Assembly: GCF_000346465.2 (NCBI RefSeq)
Contig: NC_034015.1
Coordinates: 9,787,574 to 9,851,573, forward strand
Direction: 5' to 3'
Origin: Prunus persica
Lineage: Eukaryota; Streptophyta; Magnoliopsida; Rosales; Rosaceae
Length of the DNA: 64,000 bases
Made by a program: the position numbers and the translations under genes. Below, one piece after another: positions 37,321-48,949 of this stretch (positions are counted from its first letter, which is position 1; each line of letters starts with the position of its first letter). The notes under the pieces were generated by a model, which searched no databases, was not told the DNA's origin, and saw only the letters and a program-made list of their open reading frames with translations.

Positions 37321-38953
37321 TAAGGGTAGTAATTTCTGATATGACCCGTTACACGATTAGAAACTTGCACGAAAGAAACACGACACGAATTTACACGATT
37401 AAAAAATAAGTCATTTTTAGGTCAACCAGATACTGACCCGTTTATAAACTAGTGGGTTTCGGGTCAACTCACTAACTCACTAAAATACCCGTTTAACCCG
37501 TTTATTAAACGGGTCGTGTCAACCTGTGTATTACTTGTCAACCCGTAAAAAAATGAAAGAAAATTACACTCCAAGACGCACACAATGAGTTTCAAACTCT
37601 TACCACTTTCGTTCATTTCTAACACCTTATCCATCCTGGTACACATAACTTTATGATTATAAGCTACACAAGTTGATATTTATAATATTTTTACAAGCTG
37701 TTTTTTTTATTTTAAAAAAAAGTAGAATTTCACATGTCTTTTTTATTTATTTATCTTTTATTTATTCTTTAACATTTCAGTTGCGAACAGACACATTTTT
37801 TTTCTTCTCGAAATTCTTTTATTTTTCAACTTTAAGAAAGAATGGAAAAAAAAAAATGAATTTATCCCTTGCTCATTCTTCAAACTAAGAAACAACACAT
37901 GAAAATGTTATGTTTCCACACTCACATTTTCACACCAGCTCTACCTTTGTGCAAGCTACAAATATGCACAATGAAATCCCAGCAACTATGAACATGCTTA
38001 CACATACATGTATATATTAGAATTATACACATGCCTATATATACTAAAGGTTTAATATATATATATATATACACACACACACATATATGTGCACATGTAT
38101 AAGAGTACATATCACTTTAAGATTATGTATTTTTGACTATACTATATAACAAAAATGCATATGTGTGCTTGTTACCTATGAATCGTGATAGGAGTATATG
38201 TGTGCTTGTCTAGAGCAAGACTAACACTTTTTTTTTTTTAAAAGAATGAACAAATATCCATATCATAAATTATTTTTCCATTAAATTGTCCGTAGCTAAT
38301 ACCACGTGAAATACTTTCATTTAGTTTTAGATGTACATATATATCTTTTTTTTTGTTACAATGTATATGTATACATAAAACATAAAAGATTTTCCAAGTT
38401 ATATTTATATAAACCAAGATTCAACATACATTTCTTTCTTTTCCTTCTCTTTTCTCTCCTCTCTCTCTCTCTCTTTTCTTTCTTTCCTTCTCTCTTCTCT
38501 CCTCTTTTTTTTTCCCTTTCTTTCCTTCTCTCTTCTCTCACTCTCTCTCTCTCTCTCTATTTTTCTTTCTTTCTTTTCCTTCTCTCTTCTCTCCTGTCTC
38601 TCTCTATTTTTTTTTTCTTTTCCTTATATTTTATCTTCTCTCTCCGTTTTTTTTATTTAAATTTTTTTTTCAGTTGTGAGTTTTGTAACATACATGTTAT
38701 TATTTATGAAATTTAATCACGGATCGTTGAATTTTATGGTTCTTTGTACATATTGATGTTGCTTTATTAGTTGCTACTACTTTTTATTAAACAGGTTATT
38801 AACCAGGTAACCTGTTTAATAACCTGTTTAAGACGACCCGAACTCGATACGACACGTTTATTAAATATGTTGGGTTTGGGTTGAGTATTCTTGACATGTT
38901 TACTATCCCGACACGACACGAACCTGACACGATACGAACCATTGCCAGCCATA
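37321..38953. mobile_element. Non-autonomous hAT element with exact 8-bp target duplication
   Basis: The left end begins TAAGGGTAGTAATTTC and the reverse complement of the right end begins TATGGCTGGCAATGG, imperfect TIRs of hAT form. The flanks are ctgaaaac at 37313-37320 and ctgaaaac at 38954-38961, an exact 8-bp duplication. Sub-terminal sequence is rich in 'cgacacgac' and 'gacccg' words, as in many plant hAT elements. The interior carries CT-rich low complexity at 38430-38650. No transposase is visible. Confidence 0.85.
38430..38650. repeat. CT-rich low-complexity tract
   Basis: Runs of ctctctct and tttctttcc inside the hAT element. The 136-residue Leu/Ser/Phe-rich frame across it is a composition artefact. 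Confidence 0.9.
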
Positions 38954-38961
38954 CTGAAAAC

Positions 38962-40364
38962 CCTCCAAAAGTCATATAAATATTTTTTTTGGCCAAAATT
39001 AGGAAGGAGGAGCGAAGTTTTCTTACACACACACTGCCAAAATGCTATAGAGTTCGAGTTTGAGAATAGAGACAATTGATCTGCAAGTGAAGGCATTCTT
39101 CACTAGGATAGACTCCATTAAAGCCCAGTTTGACCAAAAAAAAAAAAGCAATTCCAAACGGGATCTAATTCAAAGTGAGTGAGATACACCTTGATAAACC
39201 CAAATGATATTAATTAATTATGGCTTTAGATTGCAAATGTGCAACAACAGTACTTACTTTACTTCCTAACGAGTCAGGACTCAGGAGGAGCTTTCTCAAA
39301 ACTGGTCTGGGACTCAGGAAGGGTTTCTGTCTCCTTGCCGTTGACGCAACATTTGTTCATTTACATAAAATAATAAAAATCGTGGGATCCATTACTTTTA
39401 CCATATTGAGTACTTATTAATTATATAATTCCTTAATATCATGCATGCTTGTCAGTGCCACACCAAATGTTAGAATTATTCTGTTTGGAACTTCATGTCC
39501 AGGGTTGATATAGGCAGCAACTAATCATTTGTTATTTTTTGTCTTCAATTATTTTCTCAAATTTCTTCATTTATTTATTTTTATAAATAAGATAAAGAAA
39601 AATAATTAATACTTTTCAAATTAACAGAGCGTATTGGGTGACAAAATATGCACCCGACTCACTTTGTCTTATACATTTTGAGATTACACAAAATAGTGAA
39701 TAATGTTAGAGCTTCTTTCTTTTTTAGACGTAGGAGGAACAGAAAATAAAACAAGCAAGTAGCCAATGAATTCCTTGATCAGATTTGAATATCATTCTCA
39801 TCCATATCAATGGGAAAACTCCAATTCAGAAGACATTGCATATGTTGTGTAGAATAATGAAACAAAGCTTTGGCAAAACTTGAAAATCATACAACTTACA
39901 TACACACACACGTATGTACGAAAATATTTTCTCATATAAGATAGTCCGACAAAGACATCATAACAACTTTGAACGTGTGTGTTATGGATTTTCAATATAG
40001 CAATAAAAATGTTCTTTTTATACAAGTAAAATTGAGGAGGTGAAATATCAAAATTTTTCGATAAGAGAACATTATCCTTTCTTTAGATGAATAAGATGCG
40101 AGGAAAAGAATTAGAATTATAATAAGTTGCGGGCTTGATCTCATTGAAGTATACATAACAGTACGGGTACATTTAAAAATATTTTTGAATACATTCATCA
40201 CTCCCTAGGTCAGATTCTAATAAGAAACAAATTAGATCCATTTATATAGTGTATTTATATAAATTTTATTAAAATATTGCGTAATGGGTCCAAAAGGAAA
40301 GAAGCGAGAGATTTTTGGTAGGCCAATTTTGAATATATGGGGACATGATAATATGATATAGTAA
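38962..40364. other. Spacer without a recognised gene
   Basis: A/T-rich, with a short open frame at 39220-39420 that has no recognisable features. Confidence 0.4.
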
Positions 40365-40508
40365 TTATTTGGTGAAGAAGGTGAGATCATTCTCCAAAAT
40401 TTTCTCCTTTGCCTTGGATGCCCACCGACGAAGTTCTTCATGCATCCAACCATAGTAAAAGCCAAAGAAGCCACCGACACAAATCAATGGCCAAAATGCG
40501 TAACTCAT
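40365..40508 (-). CDS. Possible 47-residue membrane microprotein
   Basis: On the minus strand the ATG at 40508 opens a 47-codon frame ending TAA at 40365. It begins MSYAFWPLICVGGFFGFYYG, a hydrophobic Gly/aromatic segment of about 16 residues, and continues with a charged, helix-like part (WMHEELRRWASKAKEKILEN) and the end DLTFFTK. The arrangement, one membrane segment then a basic-acidic amphipathic tail, looks like a small organelle or endomembrane protein. Base composition is richer in G/C than the surroundings. I do not recognise the family. It may also be the last exon of a longer gene or a retrocopy. Confidence 0.45.
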   Translation of the reverse strand: MSYAFWPLICVGGFFGFYYGWMHEELRRWASKAKEKILENDLTFFTK

Positions 40509-43500
40509 ACATCACTTAATATGCATGAGACAATTACCAGTCCTTTCTAATTTTCTTTTGTGGTTAGATGCTTCTTGGTGGACCATGATAACAAAGAAAT
40601 ATGCTCAAATTGACTCCACATAAGATAAAAGGGTTGAATTTCATTTGAGGAAATTTTGATTTGGAAAATCATTATAGTTAGGCCCGCTTATATATATATA
40701 TATATATATATATAGAATTTCAGTTGAGAGATTTCTTAAATTAGTTTATTTAAGGGACACTTTTGTAGGGTCCAATTCATATTGTATTTCACTAATCCAA
40801 ACCGTCTATTTTGTAGATATTCATTCAAAGATTATCTCTATAAAAAATCACTTGAATCTGATATCATTTGACCACTCAATTGAATTATTAAAATTTTAGT
40901 ACTTTCTTGACAACTGTGTTCATTGATTTTGTAGGACACAATTGGATATTGAAACAGTTTCTGATTTTTCTAATTTTTTACAAAGATAATTTATGAATGT
41001 AGACTTAAAAAATGGTTTGAATCGTTAATTTTTTTTTAATTTTTTATATAAAAGATCCTAGAAGATGTCCCTGAATTGAAAGTGACTATATATATATATA
41101 ATCCATGGCAAATTGGGTTAGAAGATAGGACAAGACATTTTGAGTGGACTGTGTTGAGCAATTTTAGAGAATGAGAATTGGAGAATCCTCCAAACCTTGT
41201 TTTGTATATGAACACTGGCAAAAGGCTCCACCTCCTTTTTTTGACATTGACTTGGAAGAAAGTTCTATCCTTTTTGGTTTTTTCTATACTCCCACGTAAC
41301 ACATTTTCCTTCCATGGAAAAGTTTCAACCACACTCCTAGGTCTTCCATTCCATCTTGAGCACTCATAATCATAGAGTACATTGCTTGGCTTGTGTCATT
41401 CATCCTAACCAAGTAAAATGAGAATACCATAAAAGTGAGAGAAAATGATGGAGAATTTCTTGATGATAATGAAACAAATTTACCCAATTAGATATATAAC
41501 TAGAATATTCTAGAATGTGGCGTCAGTGCATGCTCTCTTATTCACATCTGCTCATCATGAATTGTTCACGTGATGAAATGATTGTTCTTTCATATCTACT
41601 TATTACGTGTTGCTCATGTAATTAAGTGATTGTAAAACGAAACATAAATGTTATACCTATACCTATCACATGATTAAGTAATCTGTATAAATATATCATA
41701 TGAATGTATGTACATAGATACATACATACAATACAATACATACGTGCCCCTACATACTCATCAACCCAACTTCTAGCTAAATTAATTTCACAAAATTAAT
41801 GACAGAGTGTGAGAGTGACATACGTATGGACCAAAAAGGAGATGGACCAGACCAGCATTAGAAAATGAATAGGCCGAAAGCTTTGAAGCCGTACGTCGTT
41901 TCTTCTATTGTCTGCACTCTTCATTTTATTTAGTATTTTTATTTTATTTATGCTTTTAGCTTTACGTGTGATATTAAAATAATCATAAAAATTAAATTAT
42001 TACTCAATATCATGTTGAATGACACAATTCTTTCCAAAATCCGAATGAAATTTTGGGTTTGAATTTTCAGACGGTCTTCTTAGGCGTGATGGGATGCCAC
42101 ATTAATGATGCAATTCTTTCAATATAGTTCCTAATGCAATCATGTTGAATGGTGTGGAAAAGTTTGACATTCAATTTGGAATATTTCATTGCCTTTGTTT
42201 TGATTGTATAATATTATTCAAGTGATTTGGTTTTGTCATTTGTTTCCACATACGGGTTTGTATGATGGGAATGTTTAACCAACCCATAACATAACAAGGA
42301 TTTTATATAATTGTGAGATCTTGATTGATATGAGTCGAAACTTCTCGTTTAGAGATGTTTTGTTTATCGACATATTATAGTTACGTGTATATGAGTGACT
42401 ACAAATAAATTATTAAAGTCCATATGCATCCATGACTAATTATATAATGATATTATTTTTCCATTTTGAATGTTTTTATTCAAAAACTTATTTAAACTAA
42501 CAAACTTATATTTTGGTCATTCATTATCACCTTTTCTTAGGTCTAGTGCCTAAGCTCACATCACAACAAATTAGAAATTGGATGGATAATTTCCTTTATT
42601 CAAAGAGGAAAAAAAGGAAAGAAAACCCAACCAACCAAACAACAACACCACCAACAAAAAAGAAGGCATTTTATCTTCCTATAATGCACACTTTTTCTTA
42701 GGTCTAGTGCCTAAGATCACATCACAACAAAGAATCAAAAACAGAAACTAATCACAAAAGAAAAAAGAAAAAAAGAAAAGAAAAAGGAGAAGATTCTTCG
42801 TCTTGATAACATGTAGTGGCACTACGGAGTTAATGGAGAATTGGCTAAATGGCAAGCAGCACATGAAATGAAGGTGATGGTGGTGTCATTATACAAAGGA
42901 CCAAACCGTCCCAATCTAGAAGAAGCAGTGCTGGCTTAGGGTTAGAGGGGCATATATTCCCACGGGTCACTTATGAGCCTATCCTAAGTTGGTGTATTTT
43001 TCTTCTTCTTGCATGTGAAGTTTCAATGTACTTCATGTGAAGCCTGTCATTGTATTGTAGCCACCCAACACAAAAATTTAACCATAATTTATAGCGAGTT
43101 GCTTTCATTTGATGTAATAATGATTTCTTATTCTGTAATACCTAATATACGGATACGTGGTATAACTCGTTTACGTGTTATAACACGAGTGAATAACAAT
43201 GTTAAGATTTTCCACTTATATTATAAGACGTGGATGAGTTATATTGATATCACAGATATTAAACATGATCATTAATTTTAATCAGAATATGAAAATTTAA
43301 TACGTCAGATTATGCGGAAAGAAAAAATTCCTTTTATTACGAGACAAATTCCTTTTAGTATAAAATTAGACGTTGATGTGATTAAAAGATGTACAATGGA
43401 CCTTTAATATTGCAAATTATATGTTGAGCAAATAAGAAAAAGAATGTCGACATAAAAAAGAAGATAAAAGGGTAAGCACAAGCAGCAGAAAGGGACAACC

Positions 43501-44301
43501 AATCAATCAGTAAGGTCCAACAAAAGTTTTGATCATCCCACAGTATAAATATACATAATCATGTTAAAAGTATTAGGTGTTTTGGATAAGTGTTTGATTA
43601 ATTTTTTGTGATCGAGACGCTTTGTGTTTGTGATGTGTGGGTTCGTGGAAGCATGGGGGCCCATAAGCTTTACTAGGCTTATTTAAACATGGAGGGGCCC
43701 TAATTAAAGGCCACTTTAAACGAAGTGGTGGTTTCTTGTCACGAATAAATATGTCTTAATCATTTATGAAAGGCATAAAACGACGCTGTAGAACCCTAAA
43801 AAAATTAGTGAGTGAAGACTGGTCCTCTATTGAAACCATGACAAAGAACATCAAAAAACTTGTTTGGTACACTAATTATCTTGCCAAAAAGCATTGCTAT
43901 GTGATATTGTGCTCTAGATTAGCCGATGAATGTGACACAAAGTTAGCTTCATGATACACACGAACCAATTATAGATGCCGGCATTGAGAAAGTGAAAATG
44001 GAATATCCGTAACAAGTGATGCAATTTGCCATGTTAGGAAGCATGTTTAGTGAGAATATAATGGTGATTGGATTCGTTTTTAACTAATCTTGAAATGGGT
44101 ATTGGAGTTATCTTGATTCATGACTTTTCCTTGCCTATAATGACACATGAATGTTTGAACTACTCCGATTCTTGATTTTCCATGCGTTTACATTACAATA
44201 AGTCGAATATGAAGTACAAATATATCCACGAAATTTTGTGCGGGGCGTAGCTATTGGTGGGCTTCTACAAAGCCCAACTGCCCATAAAAAAACCCACTAG
44301 C
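40509..44301. other. Long spacer without a recognised gene
   Basis: Includes (TA)n tracts at 40690-40715 and 41085-41100. A direct repeat of about 43 bp (cttaggtctagtgcctaag followed by 'atcacatcacaacaaa') occurs near 42534 and 42698. Short frames such as 43766-43954 show no family signature. Confidence 0.45.
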
Positions 44302-44652
44302 CCTTCAATTTAAACCCAGGCTTTGCTTGGCAGCCCATTACCCAGGCTTAACTCACCCGTGAACCTCCCTTGTTGGGTTCACCTGTCGTTGCCTTCTTCA
44401 GCTGAATCAGTTGTTTGTTCTTTCACAGTGACAGTCTCACATTCCCATCCACCTACCTTCCCAGCTTGACAGGTGCGTTGCCTTCAATTCAAACCCGGCT
44501 TTGCTTGGCAGCCCATTACCCAGGCTTAGCTCACCCGTGAACCTCCCTTGTTGGGTTCATCTGTCGTTGCCTTCTTCAGCTGAATCGGTTGTTTGTTCTT
44601 TCACAGTGACAGTCTCACACATTCCCATCCACCTACGTTCCCAGCTTGGCAG
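44302..44652 (+). repeat. 179-bp direct tandem duplication
   Basis: Copy 1 starts ccttcaatttaaacccaggc at 44302 and copy 2 starts ccttcaattcaaacccggct at 44481. Both run through 'ggcagcccattacccaggct', 'tcttcagctgaatc' and 'acagtgacagtctcac'. They differ at a small number of bases. Copy 2 leads directly into the presumed first exon of the oxidoreductase gene. Confidence 0.9.
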
Positions 44653-45622
44653 TTTCAGCTCAATTTTTCATCCTTGCGCTGCCTCCAAAGCGCCAAAAAG
44701 GTATTTCTTCTTTGGCATCATAGTTTTCCATTTCTTAGTCTTTGTTTATACTCTCAAAGCGAGAATAAGCCTTTTCTTTTTGTTGCCTTTATATATATAT
44801 ATATATATATATAAAGGTATATCAGTTTCAGTATATCGATTATATTTATATTCAATTTTCAATGAAGTATCAAGACTTCAGCAAGCAAAATTGGTCCAAC
44901 TACTAAAAAATTTAAGGTTCCAACACTCACTTGTCTCGTAAGAGCACTTCCAGCAGTTTGTCCTTGAGGAGACTTTGGAAAAGCCCAAAGGAGAGAGAAA
45001 ATTTTTAAAAGAAGCCAAAATGGACAAAATTGCCCTTATTTATTTTTTGATTTCCTAAGGAATCCTTTACATTTGCATGTCTTTGGTTTGAAAGTTGAGA
45101 GGTTTTTCTGTCTTTTTTAAAAAAGCTTTGGCTTTTTCCAAAAGTGAAAGTTTTTTTATGGGTAAAACCTAAATTTACCTTGTCCTTGCCATGTCAAGGG
45201 GACTAGGACAGTTACTATTTACGTGAATAGTGGCTGCCCTTGCAAAAAACCATGATAAATACTATTCATTTTTTTTTGTTTTTTCCACAACTTTTTTTTA
45301 CTTAAACAATTAATTTAGATAATATTTTCAGATAAGATTTTTGGGTTCTTACGTGTCAATACTATTCATATCGGATAAGATTTTCTGTCTCAAATTTCAG
45401 ATAAATTTCAAAATTCAAAATTCAGATAAATTTCAAATTTCAAATTTCAGATACATTTCAAAATTCAAAATTCATATAACTTTCAAATTTCAGATAAGAT
45501 TTTCACCATCTAAAAATGTGCCACGTGTCATCTCTATTTGTCTAAATTTTTCTACAGAGGCTCAGCTCTTACCTCCCACACCATCTCTTACCTCCCACAC
45601 CAGATTTCATTCTCCATTCTCA

Positions 45623-45871
45623 ATGGCAGACATGCAAGAGGTTTTGGAGAGGCAAGAGCGAGAAACTAGAGAAAGAATGCGTAGACGAGCTGCAAGCAAA
45701 AGGGCACAGAGAGAACTAGATGATCAACTTGCCATAGCAGTGGCTTTGCTTGATGAAGAAAGCCAGAGCCGCCGTGGTTCACAAGAAGGCCGTGGCCCGA
45801 ATGTGGGCAGACATAGACATTCTCGGGGTAAGAATCTTCTAGAAGATTATTTTATCCCAACTTCTTTGTAG
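45623..45871 (+). pseudogene. N-terminal fragment of a Harbinger-type transposase
   Basis: An 82-codon frame from MADMQEVLERQERETRER to HSRGKNLLEDYFIPTSL, Arg/Glu-rich. The last part resembles the sequence just before the DDE domain in plant HARBI1-like transposases. After the in-frame TAG the same frame reads SDVDFRRRYRK, the expected continuation, so the stop appears to be a nonsense change. From there the gene is replaced by repeats. Confidence 0.6.
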
Positions 45872-45904
45872 TCTGATGTTGATTTTCGAAGACGATATAG
45901 AAAG

Positions 45905-46140
45905 TGCAAGAAAATATTGGAAATGCAAGAAACATTTAAAAAAATATTGGAAATGCAAGAAATATTAACAAAACATTGGAGATGCAAGAAATATTAACAA
46001 AATATTGAAAATACAAGACATATTAACAAAATATTAGAAATGCAAGAAACATTTAAAAAAACGTTGGAAATGCAAGAAATATTAACAAAATATTGAAAAT
46101 GCAAGACATATTAACAAAATATTGGAAATGCAAGAAACAT
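45905..46140 (+). repeat. Short tandem repeat inside the Harbinger element
   Basis: Repeats of 'attggaaatgcaagaaacat' and 'attgaaaatgcaagacatat' with 'ttaacaaaat' linkers, roughly 40-56 bp apart, about six times. They appear to have grown from the transposase frame at KKILEMQE. Confidence 0.85.
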
Positions 46141-47256
46141 TTAAAAAATAAGAGGACATTAAAATTAATAAAACAAAAATTACAAATAAGTTACCTCATT
46201 GCTAAGATTTTCCCCACTTATATGGTTGTCCCTCGCTTTTCCCCAACTCTTTATTGAGAATTTTCCACCTGCTAGACAATGCGATTTCCGTACGGGTCGA
46301 ACCCGATATTTCACAAAATTCGGTATGAATTTTTCTCCACATACGACAGAATTTCATCTCATTGCCCGTGACGGGACAATGACTAATTTGGACCCAACAC
46401 TCACACAACAAAACATCTTCCATGATGCGCCATGCCCCTCCGGTTTCGATAGAAGAAGCCATAAGATGATAAATAAAAATAAAATTTGAAAGTGAATGAA
46501 ATGTTGAGTAGAAAGTGAATAATAGTTGAAGGAGTGTTATTTTCAGACCAGCCCCCTTTAGCCATGGTAAGACAAATGGGTGGAAGTGCTCTAATGATCA
46601 GTAATTATTAGAGAACCTTTTAGTAATTATGGATATATTTTTTTTCAAGAACTAGGAACTAGCTTTTTCAATGGTTTGGCTTGCAGTTCTTAGTATGTCT
46701 TGCAGTTTGAGAAGCCAGGAGGTTGCTGATGCAACATGGAGGAATATGGGAGGATTGTTTGAAGTGGGTAGGATTATTTAGTCCTATAAATTTAGAGAAC
46801 TGTATTGGATAATGCAAGTGCAATGGTCTTCTTTTATTATTTTATGTTTTCAGCTAAAAGCCTGTAATCTTTTTGAGTACATACCCACACCTCAATCCTC
46901 ACTGAAACCACCACCAAAACAATCCCAAGCTGCCTCATTCTTTTCGTTGAGTTATGTAGTTATGGTTTGTCATGGGCTCTCTTTATTTATTATTAGACTA
47001 CTTCCTTTCAGAATATTGACGGGCATTTACAAATTACAATGGCCTCTCAAAACTTTTATATTCCTAGACAATAAACTCATGGTCTATTCTAATTTATCAA
47101 GAGTTATAGATGAGGTTTTGGATTTGTATTATTAAATTCACGCTGTATTCTTTCATCACACTTGTATTCTGTCCTGTTTACTTAGGAATCGTTTATGGAG
47201 TGCCCTCCAGTGGAAGATCAAGTCCAAGAGAGAGAAAAAGAAAGAGTCCAGCATCA

Positions 47257-48234
47257 ATGATGGCTGTAGTGATAGCCACTCCAGGTGGACCAGAGGTCCT
47301 CCAACTACAAGAAGTTGAAGACCCAGAGCTCAAAGACAATGAGGTCCTGATAAAAGTTGAGGCCACGTCTCTGAATCGAGCCGATATTCTTCAGAGGAAG
47401 AGCATGTACCCACCACCCCCAGGTTCCAGCCCATACCTGGGTCTCGAATGTTCTGGAACCATTGAGGCCGTTGGGAAGCAAGTCTCCCGCTGGCGAGTCG
47501 GTGACAAGGTGTGTGCTCTTCTTAGCGGAGGAGGGTATGCTGAGAAGGTGGCTGTTCCAGCTGGACAAGTCCTTCTTGCTCCACCTGGTGTTTCTTTGCA
47601 GGATGCTGCTAGTTTTCCCGAGGTTTCATGCACTGTTTGGTCGACTGTGTTTATGATGAGTAGGCTATCTGCTGGCGAAACATTTTTGGTTCATGGGGGC
47701 TCCAGTGGAATCGGTACATTTGCAATTCAGATGGCTAAATACTGGGGAGCAAAGGTGTTTGTCACAGCAGGAAGTAAGGAAAAGTTAGCTTTTTGCAAGA
47801 ATCTTGGAGCTGATGTATGCATCAATTACAAGACAGAGGATTTTGTTGCGCGGGTAAAGGAAGAAACGGGTGGCAAGGGTGTTGATGTTATCTTGGATAT
47901 CATAGGGGCAGAGTACTTTCGGCGGAACCTTGACAGCTTAAGTTTTGATGGGAGGCTTTTTGTTATTGGGACGATGGGTGGTGCTGTAACAGAAATAGAT
48001 CTTCGTGTTGTGCTTTCGAAGCGCCTTACCATCCAAGCTGCCGGCTTGCGAAACAGTAGTCCAGAAAACAAAGCAGCGATTGTTAGGGAGGTGGAAAACA
48101 ATGTGTGGCCTGCAATTGTGGCTGGCAAGGTGAAACCCGTGGTCTACAAGTATTTTCCATTATCTGAAGCAGCAGAGGCTCACCTGCTCATGGAAAGTAG
48201 CAAGCACATTGGAAAGATTCTGCTTCTTCCTTGA
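47257..48234 (+). CDS. PIG3-like NAD(P)H quinone oxidoreductase
   Basis: A 325-residue zeta-crystallin-type medium-chain dehydrogenase/reductase, like human TP53I3 (PIG3) and Arabidopsis At4g21580. It should reduce quinones by one electron with NADPH and lack zinc. The GroES-like part has NRADILQRKSMYPPPPGSSP at residues 40-59 and LGLECSGTIEAVG at 61-73. The nucleotide-binding Rossmann fold shows LVHGGSSGIGTFAIQMAK at 144-161, and GTMGGA follows at 238-243. The end HIGKILLLP is typical. The start at MMAVVI (47257, or the next Met at 47260) fits family length. An in-frame ATG at 47110 would add 49 hydrophobic and basic residues, but a likely splice acceptor at about 47215 makes that improbable. 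The coding part is intronless from 47257. Confidence 0.9.
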   Translation: MMAVVIATPGGPEVLQLQEVEDPELKDNEVLIKVEATSLNRADILQRKSMYPPPPGSSPYLGLECSGTIEAVGKQVSRWRVGDKVCALLSGGGYAEKVAVPAGQVLLAPPGVSLQDAASFPEVSCTVWSTVFMMSRLSAGETFLVHGGSSGIGTFAIQMAKYWGAKVFVTAGSKEKLAFCKNLGADVCINYKTEDFVARVKEETGGKGVDVILDIIGAEYFRRNLDSLSFDGRLFVIGTMGGAVTEIDLRVVLSKRLTIQAAGLRNSSPENKAAIVREVENNVWPAIVAGKVKPVVYKYFPLSEAAEAHLLMESSKHIGKILLLP

Positions 48235-48389
48235 TGATATGAATGTTAATTATTTGAACTCAAGTGAACAACATGGTTCAGAGTTAATATGCATATGTTA
48301 TGTTGTACTCTATAATTCGGTTTGTAAGTTTGTGAATTGACTTCATGTCCTTACTTTCATCTTAGTCAAAAGATTCACAGAAGACCAAC

Positions 48390-48610
48390 CTGTCTTCTTT
48401 TAAAATCAATGCCGGTTACTGGATTGTCTGATTTGGCCCATAGTTGGTCATAAGTTATAACTGAAAGTAATTTGACTACTTTCACTATCATTCTCAGCCT
48501 GCACTGTCTCTTGCAGGTGCTTCACCGGTCTCCTTGACTTCAGGAACTTCCTGAGAACCATCCCTGAGAACCATCTGTTGCAGAGAAAGCATTTTCATTT
48601 TTTGCTTTAG
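48390..48610 (-). pseudogene. VLN: Villin pseudogene exon A (linker to headpiece)
   Basis: Minus strand: after an acceptor CTTGCACAG come KNENAFSATDGSQ, then EVPEVKETGEA, ENDSESS and, in a shifted frame, DQLWAKSDNPVTGIDFKRR up to a GT donor at 48389. This order matches the C-terminal linker of plant villins just before the headpiece. A 13-bp duplication (cctgagaaccatc, about 48550-48576) and a 2-base shift at FSYN-L break the frame. The final headpiece exon is not found downstream. Confidence 0.7.
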
Positions 48611-48735
48611 CTGTGCAAGTATCCAGTTTCAGATTCACGAGAACAAAGATAGTCAAATCGTCAAGAAGAAACAGATCTGACGTTAGGGCTAGTGTATTAT
48701 GCTTAGGATTCATGGGGAGAGGCATTGGAAAACAT

Positions 48736-48895
48736 CACAAGCATTGATTTTCACTCAGCTCAATAGCCGAAAAAGAGCTTGTAGTTTGTTGGTATATCCT
48801 CTTTTCACAAGCATTGATTTTCACTCAGCTCAATAGCCGAAAAAGAGCTTGTAGTTTGTTGGTATATCCTCTTTTCACAAGCATTGATTTTCACT
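48736..48895. repeat. 70-bp direct tandem repeat
   Basis: The unit beginning tcacaagcattgattttcac starts at 48736 and 48806 and is nearly identical. A third, partial copy of about 20 bp starts at 48876. Confidence 0.95.
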
Positions 48896-48949
48896 TTGTA
48901 TAAATTTTTAATTTTGGGTGTAATACTCTTTTCATACAAACATGTGCTA

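Larger units (their letters stand above)
44942..46591 (+). mobile_element. Non-autonomous PIF/Harbinger element
   Basis: The left end reads GAGCACTTCCAGCAGTTTGT and the reverse complement of the right end reads GAGCACTTCCACCCATTTGT. Both flanks are TAA (44939-44941 and 46592-46594), the 3-bp target duplication of PIF/Harbinger. The interior has tandem 'tttcaaaattcaaaattcag' words at 45395-45500, a short ORF at 45623-45871 and a tandem repeat at 45905-46140. The DDE catalytic domain is absent. Confidence 0.85.
44653..47256 (+). other. Probable 5' UTR exon end and 5' intron of the oxidoreductase gene
   Basis: A candidate donor occurs at 44700 (gccaaaaag then gtatttc). Candidate acceptors lie at about 47185 (tgtttacttag) and 47215 (gccctccag), shortly before the ATG at 47257. 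This would be a ~2.5 kb leader intron, holding the Harbinger element and a (TA)n tract at 44790-44812. Transcript evidence is not available from the sequence. Confidence 0.4.

Noticed and set aside
38306..38716. 136-residue Phe/Leu/Ser-rich ORF
   Set aside because: It lies over CT-rich simple sequence inside the hAT element.
46696..46770. Exon-like stretch reading MSCSLRSQEVADATWRNMGG followed by LFEV and a GT
   Set aside because: It looks coding, with a possible donor, but no family or partner exon is recognised. It may be an untranslated or alternative first exon of the oxidoreductase gene; evidence is too thin.
47110..47256. N-terminal extension of the quinone oxidoreductase (ATG at 47110)
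   Set aside because: A splice acceptor lies inside it, the added residues do not look like a transit peptide, and the family normally starts at M-AVVI.
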